Positions 24,884-36,162 of a stretch of 64,000 nucleotides of DNA are shown in pieces. A program made the translations under genes and the position numbers. The notes under the pieces are model-generated. The model worked only from the letters and a program-made list of their open reading frames with translations, searched no databases and had not been told where the DNA came from. Every line of letters starts with the position of its first letter. The first letter of the stretch is position 1. This stretch comes from Botryosphaeria dothidea (lineage: Eukaryota > Ascomycota > Dothideomycetes > Botryosphaeriales > Botryosphaeriaceae), in NCBI GenBank assembly GCA_011503125.2, contig WWBZ02000033.1:1922001-1986000 (forward strand). The letters run 5' to 3'.

Positions 24884-25114
24884 ATGAAGGCCTCTGCATT
24901 CATTACCGCCGTCTTCTTCGCCTTGGGTTTCTTCGCCGCTCCCGTCCCGGAGGATGTCAATCCCAACTCCTGCATTGACGTCCAGCCCGGCTATGCTGCT
25001 GGCATCTGTCCTGCGCTCTACACGTACTCGTACATCAAGTACTGCTCCACGGGCGACCGCGGTGATGCGAACTGCCCCACTCAATCCGCTGAAGCCAAGT
25101 GCTGCATCGTTTAA
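24884..25114 (+). CDS. Small secreted cysteine-rich protein
   Basis: A single exon encodes 76 residues. The signal peptide is clear (MKASAFITAVFFALGFFAAP). The mature part of about 55 residues holds six cysteines in the order C, C, C, C, CC, ending AKCCIV. Three disulfides are likely. Size, secretion and cysteine content match fungal effector candidates or small antimicrobial proteins. I cannot name a family. It sits alone in a gene-poor stretch, which is usual for such genes. Confidence 0.78.
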   Translation: MKASAFITAVFFALGFFAAPVPEDVNPNSCIDVQPGYAAGICPALYTYSYIKYCSTGDRGDANCPTQSAEAKCCIV

Positions 25115-26143
25115 AGGTATGTACCTCAAAATTTTATCCAATAGTGTACTTGCTTAGTTGACGCTGCCTTACATAGAGATCCTGTGGTCCTTCCTCCAGA
25201 TACTTCCGTCTCATTTCGTCTGATCACTTGACGGAGTACGCGCTGGAAAAAGTTCAATCCGCATGAGTTTACGGGCTATGCATTCAAGTCCAGATATGCT
25301 AGGCCAATGAAGTGAATACTGAAACTGTACAATTGGTCCCGTGTTGCGCTCTTTCTGTCTGCGAAAGATCCTGTTCCACCAAAACTCTATCCAGAATGCA
25401 TTTGAATGACCCTCTTATTACCGTTCCGATTTTCGCATTGTTCCTTCCCATAGCATCACACTTGTATGCCACCACTGCGGGCATAGCAGCACGCCATCCA
25501 TTCAACATAGGTCATTTTCTCAAATGAAGTTACAACTGCGGTATTCTACTTACAGTAGACAATGTTGTACGCCGCTCTCGGTGCCGCTACTGTCGGGACC
25601 GCGAAAGCCCCGAACCGATTCGGCCAAGATTGCATGTTCAAAATGCAGACATCGGCACGATGCAGCGGAGGAACTGCGGAGGAAGAATTACTGGGGCAAA
25701 TACGAGCAGATGGCAGACCATCCTAAACACCACCTGCCTATATCGTCAGAGGTACCGAAACGCTTGAATCTTATCAATCGCCGACCTGATCCTTCTCTAC
25801 CCGGACTCCAGCCGACTACCGGACGCAGCAGGCCGAATGATCACCTCAATTTGGTTCATTGCACCATCAAGTCACCCCAGCTCGATGGGTCAAGCCAAAT
25901 TCTCTGCTTGGCACTGCGATAGACTCCACTTCCGAACCTTCACTTTTCACAATGCCAAGTGTTCATCAGGCGAAGCGCATTCTGACCGTGACGATTTCAT
26001 TGCTTGCTGATGCTTGGCTTGATAGAGTTGAGAACTATTAAAGACGGCATTCATGCACCGAGCAGCTCTTTGTGGCTGCCAACCATCTTCCGACAACCAG
26101 CCTCAGAAAATTTCAAGCCTTCGCATCTGCTGAATTACCCATA
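25115..26143. other. Intergenic region (1.03 kb)
   Basis: An open frame at 25524-25922 (ATG, 132 codons, one CxxC) is possible but has no recognisable family or promoter signal, so I leave it uncalled. Confidence 0.4.
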
Positions 26144-27818
26144 ATGGTCCGCCTGGCTCGGCTCGCCTGTCTGGCAGCTTCATTCCAGCTGGTTTTTGCT
26201 GCGTTCAAAGAGGGCTGCGCAGATGCACCGTGGGACTCAAGCACCGACTTCTGGCTCAACAAGTTTGAGGCTGCTGATGATCTCCCATTCGTACCGAACT
26301 ACAACAATACCTACGTCGCCGTCCAGAATCGCCAACGCCGCTATGTTGTCCTGCATTGCAGTAATGAAAGACCTCCGACCTCGGTCGTCGGCGAAGACGC
26401 GCTCTTCGTCAAGGTCCCGGTTCAAAACGTTGCCGCATTGGACGGATTCTCCCAAAACCTCATTGACGTAAGTAGAGAAGGCTACAGTGCTGAAGCAGAC
26501 TGTTGACAAGCAGTCACTCACAGATGATCGGCATGTCCCACACCGTCGCCCGCGTCGGCGAATACTCCACCATCACCTCTGCATGCTACCGCGGCCTTCA
26601 GTACCAGAACGAAACCTACGACGAAATCAAGTGGGACGAAGCACCGGCCGTCAACGTCACCTTCCACGCCGACGTCACGGACACGGATACCCAGAAGGTC
26701 TTGCTATATCGCAATGGAATGAACGCTCCGCTCGCATCCGCCGCGTACGTCAAGTTCATGTCCATGTTCTACGGCTTCGAAGAGCTGGCTGAGACCCTAT
26801 ACAATAATATCGCCAAAGACTACCGTTGCGTGGCTGCTGGAGTCCAGGACCTGGCCATGAGAGACAAATACCCCAGCGGCGCTTACATATCAGTTATCAA
26901 CGACCTAGGTAACGGCAGCGAAGTGTTCGCCTCACAAAGCACTTGGTGGAAAACCCTCGCCAACGACGCCGGTTCAGCTCTCCTCAACCTCAGCACCACC
27001 GGCAACGCCTCAGACGCCTTCAGCCCATCCGGCGAAGGCGTAACGCTCGACATCAACCGCGCCTCCAAGATCACCAACGAAGCCTGGGCCATCATCGACA
27101 CCACCTGGTACGACTACCTCCAAGGCCAGACCGCCGCCTCGCGCGTCGACACCACCAACTACGCCCGCCTGTCCGGCGCCTCGTCCGCCATCTACGCCAT
27201 CAAGAAGCACAACGTCTTCCTCACCGACAAGGAGGAAAACTGGAACCTCCGCCACAGTGAGCCCGCCCCGCCCCAAACCAACCCAGCCCAACTGACCGCC
27301 CCCAACCAGACTTCTTCGATCTCGCGCCCGCCCGCCCCGACCTCGTCCTGCGCGACATCGTCGCCGCCATCGCCCCGGCATTCGACCCCGACCACGCCGC
27401 CAAGTTCGTCCGCAGCATCGAGCGCCCGCACGACGAGCGCTTCCAGCGCGCCTACGCCGCCGAGTGTGTCGACGCAGGGGACGAGGTCGGGCGCCTGAAC
27501 GTCACGCGCTGCGCGCTGCCGAAGTGGGCGGCCGGGTACCACGTGGCCGGCGTGGCGGAGAACGCGTACGGCTGTGAGGAAGGCGTGGAGTCGCTGGCGC
27601 TTGCAGGCGGCGGCGGTGGTGGGTTGACGGGAGGGCAGAAGGCTGGGATCTCGCTTGGGGCTGTGATTGGCGGGTTGGCGGTGGTTGCGGGTGTGGTGGC
27701 CTTGGTGTGTCGGTGGGAGAAGAAGAGGGAGGGAGAGGGGCAGGAGGCGGTGGGTGGGGGGGATGTGGAGAAGGGGGTGGTTGGTAAGGATAGCGCGGGG
27801 ACGAGTGTGAGCTCTTGA
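26144..27818 (+). CDS. Secreted, membrane-anchored periplasmic-binding-protein-like protein
   Basis: Exons are 26144..26467, 26524..27256 and 27310..27818, giving 521 residues. A signal peptide ends near ..LVFAAF. The body resembles fungal proteins of the helical-backbone metal-receptor (TroA/BtuF-like) group: YVVLHCSNE, then VPVQNVAALDGFSQNLIDMI at the first intron, then IGMSHTVARVG. Near the C-terminus, after a glycine run, comes one membrane helix (AGISLGAVIGGLAVVAGVV) and a charged tail, so it is a type I surface protein. Bacterial relatives bind iron or vitamin B12 complexes. The fungal ligand is unknown and no metal site is obvious. Confidence 0.68.
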
Positions 27819-28236
27819 AGGGCGGTCGTTCTTTACGCACTGTTTGGGCTGATAAGGAGGTGTCCTTCACTTGGGATTTGATAAGTACCACTTCGATGAA
27901 TGGATGGATGAATAAATCATACTATATGTATTGTTTCTTTGTATTTTATATACGTGGAGGCAATCGGCTCGGGTAACGAAAGGGAACCGTTGTACAAATA
28001 CAACGGAGGTATATATGCAAGAAAAAAAGGGCCTCAGGCCAGGAGGATATCCCCGTAGTGGGTTGGTGTGCCCCATTGCTTGCGGCTAATCATAACAAAA
28101 GAAAAATAAACGAGTCGTAAAGAGTGTTGCCTCCAGAGCAGAATGATAGTGGGCGGCATCATGCCCCTTCCTGCTCAGCTTGTCCCGTGGAACTGTACTG
28201 AATGGTGAAGCCTGATGCCGCCCTGGTAGTGTTTCT
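27819..28236. other. Convergent intergenic region
   Basis: 418 bp between two 3' ends. No gene. Confidence 0.5.
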
Positions 28237-29426
28237 TTACGAAACCGACCGGGAGTCGAACTCAACCTTGCGGCTGACGTGGATGCCGTTGGACGAAGTG
28301 ATCATGTGCCTCTGGCTCTCGCTGTCGGCAATGTTGTCGCTGGATTTGCTCTTGGCCTCACAGACGGTGGTCATGGTGCCAACTTTGGCCTCGTTGTCGT
28401 AGTCGTCGCCGTCGATGATGGTGGAGTTGGCGCTGCGCCTCTCGTTGCCAGAGTGCTGCGAGTCGTCGTCGGAGCTGGGAGCATTGTAAGCGGCGAGGGT
28501 CCAGGTGGCCTTGGACTCCTTGTCGTCCTTGCGGAGCGTGCGGGTCATCTGGTGATTGTCAGTTTAGATGTCACTTCAAGAGCGTGAAAGGTACGTACGT
28601 GGAACAGCAGCGCCGCATTCGCAAAGATGTCAATGCCACAGGAGCAGAGGCAAAGCCAGCCGGGCGCGTCGATCATGATAAGCATGACAAGGTTGGAGAT
28701 GGTGGCGATGACGGAGCCCACAGCAGTCCACATGGACCTGATTGCCAGGCCGCGGAGCTTGCGGTTCTTGAACTCGTTCTTGAAGAGCGGCACGACGAAC
28801 ATTGCCAGAAGATAGAAGTTGACGAACACGTCGAGGGCCATGAGGGGGATCAGAGCCCACCACTGCCAGCCGAACGTGCACACTCCGTCGGTGCGCAGGG
28901 CGTAGATGCGGCCGGTCTCGAGAAGGATGAAGACGGCGAGCCAGCAGAACATGAGAAAGAAGTTGAAACGGTAGTGCCATGACTGGAGACGAACGCCGCC
29001 GCCACGCACGATGAAGGCGCGTTCCATGAGGAAGAGGTAGAGACCGAGCTTGGTGGTCGTGTAGAACCACGTGCAGAGGAAGAGACCGCGCGAGCACTCG
29101 GTCAAGCTCTGGCTGAGGCCAACTCCCAGGTTGAGGACACCACCGACAAAGATGTAACACCAGCTTGCAAAGAGAGCGATAAGGATAGTGACTTTGGAGT
29201 ACGGCATTTTCCACTGTGTAGGCGCATGTTAGCGGGCATTGAGCCATGGATCAGGAAGCGAACGTACACTGAACATTGTTCGAAATGTCTCGACGAGCGG
29301 GAAACGAGAGGCCAGCATGACTGTCATCAACGGCAGCAGAACCAGGTAGCCAACGGCCACACCGATCTGGACATCGTGATTGGGAAACCACGGCACATTG
29401 TCGACGGATGAGTGCTCGTAAGTCAT
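28237..29426 (-). CDS. Fungal multi-pass integral membrane protein
   Basis: Exons are 29426..29268, 29213..28599 and 28548..28237, giving 361 residues. Joins are phase 0 with GTACGT donors, and the reading across them is smooth (TMFS-WKMPYSK; LLFH-MTRTLRK). About seven hydrophobic helices precede a cytosolic tail of about 100 residues rich in Ser and Asp. The layout is like receptor-type fungal proteins, but no conserved GPCR motif is visible, so I call it only an integral membrane protein. Helix 3 is followed by FYTTTKLGLYLFLMERAFIV. Confidence 0.75.
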
Positions 29427-31270
29427 GCTGGCAGACCTTGTCGGCTGGCGTGCAAGGGTGGCTGGAGGCGGACGTGCAAGATGAGGCTCCGATCTCCATG
29501 CGCGACATGAAGGTTAAATACAGAGGTCAGAGAAGCTTCCCCTAAATGACCAGAGCACTGCCCCATGTCCTTGTTGAAGATCTGGAAGCATGTCTGATAG
29601 GGCCTCAGTGCTAGCGGCATCGAAGCCTTGTTGTGGGCGGCGCCATAAAGCGGGAGGGCCCACCACTTAGAACTGACATACAATGGGGCGCGACGGTCTG
29701 TGGAGAAGGATTTGTCCGGGGCATCTTTGAAACAAGCTACAAGAGCCACCTACGTGCATCTTCATCCATGGAGGCTCTGCAAGGAATGCATGAAGCCTGG
29801 TGTCGCCGCATTTGGCCTGAATATTGACGAACACTTGCGCCTGTGACGTGCAGATGCAATACGATCAACAACAGCAAAGTGCATTCAAAGGGCGAGTCCT
29901 ACGACGGCCAGCAGTGGCGGCATGGGACCCTGGCAGGCAAGCTGAGAAACAACATGGATTGCTAAGGGCGCTGGAGGTGTCGTGAACCACACAAGTAAAC
30001 TCAAATCCTACCGGGGCGCGGGAAAGCGTGGATCAAAAGAGAGGCTACAGCCGGAAAAGGAACGGTGGAAGTTCAAAAGCTTGGTGAAGCTTACAGGGAA
30101 CGGCACGGGGCTGCGGCAGGAGACTATGGCGGCCCATCACGAGTCTAGATCCGGGGTAGTACCGCCACATCAGACCATGGGTAACCACACAGCAGCACAA
30201 AAGCGTCAGTGCAATGCCTGTTCCCAAAAGTTAAAAAGTATCCCAGGGGCTGCAATCTACGAGTGCCGCAAGAAAACCGGCTGCCGACCCACTCGATTTC
30301 AGGAGCCGTCTTGCAAAGTTTCGGTGTCAAACTTAACGATGTTCCAGGATCTCATGCAAGCTAGTTTAGTAACACCCCACAACGGCTCAGCTAGGAGTTT
30401 GACGGCAGCTTATCGCATTGGCATTGATGCTTATCTCGGACTGAGCCTAGGCGATTCGACGCGACCACGGAAATGCTCCTAGTGTGCCTGACTAGGAAGA
30501 TTAAGTACCGTGGCAATGGCGGATGCAAGGGGGACGCAGTACGCGTACCTGTGCGGATCTGGAGTGTGGGCCGGGGCGGGATCTCGCTGCGCTAGATGTG
30601 TTTCCCGATCCCGTCGACGGTCAGGCACAGTGGCGCACACCAGATGGATTCTACGAATGTGGTCCCGGTCAGCTACAATTGGTCGGGGGAGAGCGCCACT
30701 CAAGTGAGGGATCTATTGACGTAGCCCTTCAGGTTAACGAAATTCAGATCAGGAGGTGCTCGACCGATGCCGCCGAACGTAGTCTGATCCTGCACAGCTT
30801 GTATAAGACATAGAAGCCGGGGGGGTGTATGCCGAAAATGGTGGATTTTTGGGTTCATAGACCAAAGAGGGCGGACGGCTGCTGATCTCGCCCGAGGGTC
30901 CAGTGTTGGCTTCCGAATTCCGTATTGCCTCCTACAATAGCTCCAAATCAATTTCAGCTGCTTCACGCATGTGAGAGTGATACTTCAGAAGGGAGAGCTG
31001 TTCTAAGTCAAGAATTCGGTTACGTTGCGCTTGAAATTCGTCTACTGCACAAGGCGAAATCAAGACGTAGTTCCAAAGGAGACATGTCAGAGTCTCCGTG
31101 AGTTTTGCGCCCCGTTCAACGAAATACCGAGGTTGTTCTGGACTGGCAGTCCCCGACAAGTCGCAGCCTTCATGTGCTTTTGTCAGAGCGTAGCCATCAA
31201 CAGTTTCTATTCAATGCTACTGTTCCAAATTACAAAGTCCAACCAAAGCGTAAGAGGTCATCTTATTCGT
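29427..31270. other. Gene-poor accessory region (1.8 kb)
   Basis: No gene I can support. A frame at 30523-30720 encodes two short ECGPG stretches but has no family or splice context. Confidence 0.4.
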
Positions 31271-31922
31271 TCAGGAAGACTGGGGGAAGGAGTCTGCGTC
31301 TATCTTGACGTCTCCAGTCCAGGTAATGCCGCCATCAGAGGGGGTGAGGCCGGAAGATGATGCCTTAGTGAAACTCAGAGTATTGCCGAAGCTCTTATCA
31401 GCGGCGCTTAGAGTGATTGTCAACTTGGACCAGGCTGCGAAAAGAAGTACCGGTAAGCTTTGTGGAAATTGCGCAGATTTAACGCGTCGAGTTCAACATA
31501 CTGTAACCATCGAGGCTACCGCACTCATTACTGTAGCATTCGTTGCTTGACATCAAATACGATGGGTTATAGCCGACACCTTGAATGAATCAGCATTTTG
31601 TGTGGCTAGGTGCGAGCGCTGCGCTTACTATCAGACTGCTCCGAGATCAGCTTTCCCTCGGACCAACCCTTTTGGCTGACCTTCTTGGCACCGTCCGCAG
31701 AGACTACGCAGCATTAGGTCAGTGAGTTTTGATTGTACAGTATACTTATTGTGACTTACTCTCGAAGTCGACGTGCTTGTTGTTCGGGAGCGCAACGTAG
31801 GCTTGCTGAACTTGTCCAACTACAGGAAGTCAGCAAGAGATAATGAACACACAACTGACAGCTTACATGAGGTGAATGTGCTGGCCGCAACACACCAAGC
31901 GTCATCTGATGCGGGACAGTCC
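31271..31922 (-). CDS. Novel small cysteine-containing protein in at least five short exons (5' end unresolved)
   Basis: Exons from 5' to 3' are 31922..31867, 31819..31760, 31703..31629, 31579..31502 and 31434..31271 (TGA 31273-31271), at least 144 residues. All four introns (47-67 nt) are phase 1 with good donors (GTAAGC, GTAAGT, GTAAGC, GTATGT). The product reads DCPASDDAWCVAASTF, then VQQAYVALPNNKHVDF, GWSEGKLISEQSDS, NECYSNECGSLDGY and a Ser/Thr-rich end with GGITWTGDVKIDADSF. Four cysteines suggest two disulfides and a secreted protein. A branch-like GCTGACC before the first acceptor (31923) says one more exon exists upstream, but no start fits cleanly (ATG at 32050 is a weak candidate). 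I recognise no family. Confidence 0.6.
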
Positions 31923-32154
31923 CTGCAGTATGGACAAATAATGGTCAGCACTATTTTCTTTCACTGCACGTCTCCACAAAGTGAATGTGATGGAAAATGA
32001 GCTCAATCACCTCCGTTATCTGTTATTGGATAGCATATTAGCTTAGTCATTCATTCTGAGACGTCTTGGGAGCAACACCACGAGCGCCTCAGCAACCAAG
32101 CAATCAAGTCATTCATTCATCGATTCCGACCGATCAAGCGCAAATTCCATCAGA

Positions 32155-32448
32155 ATGGTTTGGAGAGACGGACTGATCAGAGTTGGTGGGGACCCAATTC
32201 AGTAATGGCTTAACCAATGGAATGCTATCATCATAATTGGAAACGGTAACACCTATATTTACTCAGTCAAAGTATCATACCACCGTGGAGGGATTGAATG
32301 GCTAACCAATCCAGATGCTCATCCAGGCATCGCTCTGGCTTGTCCCGGATGGCACGGCGGGGGGCACCAGCGAGTATGTGGCCTTCTTGATGTATATCAG
32401 GTCTCGGAGTCTGACCCCTGCGTGAAGAAAGGCGAAAGCTGCATCCAA
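32155..32448 (+). pseudogene. Possible small cysteine-rich ORF interrupted by TAA
   Basis: From the ATG at 32155 the frame reads MVWRDGLIRVGGDPIQ, meets TAA, and then runs on to a TAG as protein-like sequence: GNGNTYIYSVKVSYHRGGIE, then ALACPGWHGGG, QRVCGLL, DPCVKKGESC. Four cysteines lie in the last 35 residues. A CAA-to-TAA change would explain the break. It faces away from the split gene at 31271. No family recognised. Confidence 0.3.
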
Positions 32449-32455
32449 TAGAAAG

Positions 32456-32816
32456 TCAAATTGAAGGTAACACGAGTGTAACGAGCGGGCCTCTACCTCT
32501 AAGGATCCAAACACCAAAGAGGGAGAAAACCTGTCGAAGGGTTTTCCTTGAGTGGGTATAAGAAGAGGTACGCGAGGAACGAGTAGACGACTGAAGACTG
32601 AGCACTACGTGCGAAGGCCTTGTTACCAATAGAGTCCAAATTCTATTGTTAAAGTTGACCACGAAGGTCAAAGCTATCTAAGGAGTATGGTTTATATACA
32701 CGTAGGAGAGTGTCTACAATCTGTTATTGATCTGTTCGATCCGTCCTTGTGAGGTACGGATCATAGAGATTAATGGTGGTTTGATATGTTTGATCTGTAG
32801 TCGCTGCGCCGTAACA
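32456..32816 (-). mobile_element. Solo LTR or 5' end of a Copia-like retrotransposon (relic)
   Basis: On the minus strand, 32816..32647 begins TGTTA and ends TAACA, has a TATA-like stretch (TATATAAACC) and is 170 bp long, like a fungal LTR. Just inside, CTATTGGTAACAAGG resembles a primer-binding site of initiator-Met tRNA type (compare TTGGTATCAGAG). No protease, integrase or RT frame follows, and no target-site duplication is visible, so this is a decayed fragment. Confidence 0.4.
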
Positions 32817-34111
32817 ACGAGCTCCAGTTTCATTCACCATGCCCATTTTTCTCCGGCCAATTGGCGGTCCGTCATAGGAAAGAAAACACGCCTAGTATAT
32901 CACGCCAATCTCTCCTTCTTGAGCAGCATGTGTGAAATCAGTTCACTCTGAGAACATTTTTATGCTTTAGGATCCCAGTGAAGAGACAGAATTTCAAGTC
33001 AATGTGTCTGGTCAAAGCCATCTAGGTAGAGGCTCAGGGAGCGTGAATAGCGCACCGACAACGGTAAATGCTTCCGAGCTTCACCGGAGTGACTGTAGCT
33101 GTAAGCCTCAACGTATACGAAATTCTGTCATTCGAGACTTCATATACTTTCAGATGGTTATATCAGAAATTAGGTGTTGAGACGAACATTGTAACGGGTC
33201 CAGAGTACGAACGATCTGCCGCGAGGTATTTTTGCCGTGAGTAACTGTTGGACTATGAACTGTTAGGAGAAACAGGGTCTTATTGTACCAAGGATCAACA
33301 GCGAAAATTTGCTAGATAGCTACTATATAAGAGGCTGCAGGGTCACCTACCCTCCTCCTCATGCCACTCATTATCTGGTAATGCGAATAATCACAATTCA
33401 ACAGTAACGAAGTGCAGCCACATCGGTTGACACCAGTACCATTCAGCCAATTTTCGGCTGCGAAGGTGGCCCGCAAGTGGAGACGTGAAACGGAAAAGAA
33501 ATTAGTGTTCAGTGAGAATGCCGCGTGGCCGTCTCTTGTGTGTGGGAAATCATCGCCGAGACTTTCCGAATTCAGTGAACCCGAATAGCAAAGAACAACA
33601 GCCTACTTTTCTTAGTAGACATGCAGGAAAACCAAAACATATATTGTAAGAGTGATATAGAAGTTTTACTTTTTAGATAGCTGAAGAGATAACAATACTT
33701 CCTTCTCTTTGGTGATAATTGGCACTTAGGCTATTCTTCAATTCATCATGGAACTAGTCGCCATCTTTTAGTAAAAACTACAAGCTCTGTAAAAGAACAT
33801 ATGACGGTCAACATAGCTACGGAAAAAATAAATTCGTCCAATTTATCCTACTTACAAACTGAAGAGTAGGTTGAAGACAAAGCCTAAACTTCTCTGTGTC
33901 TCCAGGGCCAATCAAAAATCCCCGCACACGACAATCATCTGTCCATATCCTTTCGCATGAGCCATCCACACACCGGTCACTGTGACGGTACTGAGCTTCA
34001 CCGGAGAAAACAGGTGGAACAGCATTGATGATCCAATTGAATTACTACATGAGAAGCTCTAAATCTTTCTATCTTCTAATGGACTCGATGCGCACCATCC
34101 ACCGGCGCACC
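32817..34111. other. Gene-poor A/T-rich region with stray promoter copy
   Basis: No gene supported. A short repeat (gagcttcaccggag) occurs at about 33076 and 33992. Copy B of the BTB promoter segment lies inside. Confidence 0.45.
33263..33405 (+). repeat. Copy B of the duplicated promoter segment, without a gene
   Basis: This is the partner of 16028..16176 and keeps the TATA box (ctactatataagagg), but similarity stops at 33405. Nothing downstream resembles the BTB gene, so it is an orphan promoter copy. Confidence 0.85.
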
Positions 34112-35692
34112 TCAGTACCCGGTCCCATTACCTTTAACCACATCCATCCGGTCGGTATCCCCATACTCAACGCCATTCTGGTACTCTCCCTCCATCTGCG
34201 GCAACGCCGTATCCAGCCATTTCCGCTGAATCCTCCGCGCTGACTCCAAGAACCTCTGCTCGATCAGCGTCCTATTCTGGCCGTGCGGCAGCACCAGCTC
34301 CCCATCCCTCTTCCGCCACCGGCCATCCACCATGACGTGCTGGATATCGCCAACATGCGAGTGCAAGATGATCGCCGCGACGGGATCCACCCAGCCCAGC
34401 ATGTTCGGCGAGCTGCCGTCAAACACGACAACGTCGGCCTTGGCGCCGACCTGCAGCACGCCGACGTCCGGCCTCCGCAGCGCCAGGCCGCCCGACCGCG
34501 TCGCCAGCAGGAAGGCTTGGTTGGCCGACATGGGGCTGACGCGGGGTATGCGCCAGCCCTGCAGCGTCCTGCGGAAGAACTTGAGGCGCGTGCTCTGCAG
34601 CCACATGCGCGCCTGCCCGACGATGTCGGTCGAGTAGGTGAAGTGCGTGTCGACGCCGAGGGCGACTTGGTCCAGGGCGAGCGGCACGTCGACGTGGTCG
34701 TGGCCGTAGTGCATCTCGGACTCGGGCGTGGTGGCGACGTAGTGGTTGTGGGCGCGCAGCAGGGCGACGTCGGCGGGCGTGATGTAGCTGGCGTGCGAGA
34801 AGACGATGGGGACGGTCGTGTTGAGAAATCCGAGCGAGGCGAGCTTGGTCGGGCTGTTGGCGTCGAACCACGGGCCGCCGAGGAGGTGCGTGGTGAAGGC
34901 GGAGATGTTGGAGGACCTGGGGTGGGCAGGTTAGCTGGGTGCTTGGGGGGTTAGGAGGGAAGGGGCTTACTTGGCTAGGTCGATGACGGACTGGATCTGG
35001 GCTGACGATGCGGATGCGAATGCGTCGTAGGCCATGCCCATCTCGACGAGGCTGTTCGAGAGCCTTTCGTCCTCGGCCAGATCCTGGAAGTTGGCCATTT
35101 GCTCCTCGATCGAGAAGCCGTTGGACAGCTCGTGGAAGGCATAGCACCACCACATCCTTACGCCGCTGTCAATGGAGGCATTGAGGTAGGCAGCCGATGT
35201 ATCGTTGGAGAACGTGGCGTGCGCGTGTTCCAGAATCGATGTCACACCAGAGTTGAGGGCCTCGTAAATGCCGACAAGCTGACCCAAGTAGACATCGTCG
35301 GCGGTGAAAACAGTCGATGCCTGGGTAAATTCTCCGTAACGCTCGAAATACTCTGCGAGGGTGGTGTTGGATCCCAGAGTCTTGTATGCCGTTTGCCAGC
35401 CATGTCTGTGCGTATCCACGAAGCCGGGTGAGATAATCTTGCCTTCGGCAGAGACCCTCTCGGCGTCAGCAGGGATGGTTACGTTTTGCGAATCATCGAA
35501 GATGGCCGCAATCCTGTCCCCGGTCACTAAGACGGAGGTATTCCAAAGGACCTTCGGAGTCTTGGCTGCATCGTCGAAGGAAATGACAGTGCCCCTTTCG
35601 AATAATGTCGAGTTTGCGGCAGCGGCTGTGGAGGCGAGTACGGAAACACAAGTCTGGAGGAGCGGAAGGTTGCGCCGCTGAAGTAAAGCCAT
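34112..35692 (-). CDS. Secreted amidohydrolase (metal-dependent deaminase/chlorohydrolase family)
   Basis: Exon 1 is 35692..34971, intron 34970..34917, exon 2 34916..34112, 508 residues. A signal peptide precedes ANSTLFERGTVISFDD. The metal site begins with DTHRHGW (HxH) at about 95, further histidines are in EHAHATFSND and VFSHASYITP, and the late aspartate is in LGVDTHFTYSTD. The C-terminus folds back as the composite beta domain (ADVVVFDGSSPNMLGWVDPV). The family removes amino or chloro groups from guanine, thioadenosine or triazine-like compounds, and the substrate here is unknown. Several N-glycosylation sites support secretion, unusual for this mostly cytosolic family but seen in fungi. 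Confidence 0.85.
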
Positions 35693-36162
35693 GATGGGAA
35701 AGAAGCTGTGGATTGTACCGTTGCAGCAGCCACGATGGTACCTTCGAAGCCGTCATTTTATGTACCTATGGAAACGGACATATCGGCACTGCGGCTCAAC
35801 GCTACGAGGCTCTGCAAAGTCCCCCCGTGTTCGAGCGGTCTGGTGATGGAGATGATTCAGCATCGGAAGGAAGCAGCATTTCCGTCCGGTCAGTAATCGC
35901 TGACGTGAAGCCGAAAATGGAGGCATTTCGTTGGCCCATTTCTCGGGCTTCGGAGGACAATCGCCTCCATTCTAGAAAGACTGGGCCACATAATCCCCAG
36001 TTGCAGACAAGTCTGTCGGAGTTGGTGGCCGCGATGCAGTCCGTTTGCTAGCAAAAAAGAGCAGTGGTTGTGGGGTGGCACGCGTGAGATCTGCAGCCAA
36101 GACGGTTGCCCGCTCCTTGTTCTGTCCATGATGTCAGCATGGCATTCTGGTCAGATCTCGGG
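35693..36162. other. Intergenic region
   Basis: 470 bp upstream of the amidohydrolase gene. No gene seen. Confidence 0.45.

Noticed and set aside
25524..25922. 132-codon frame with one CxxC
   Set aside because: It has an ATG but no recognisable family and no leader or TATA signal. Left uncalled rather than guessed.
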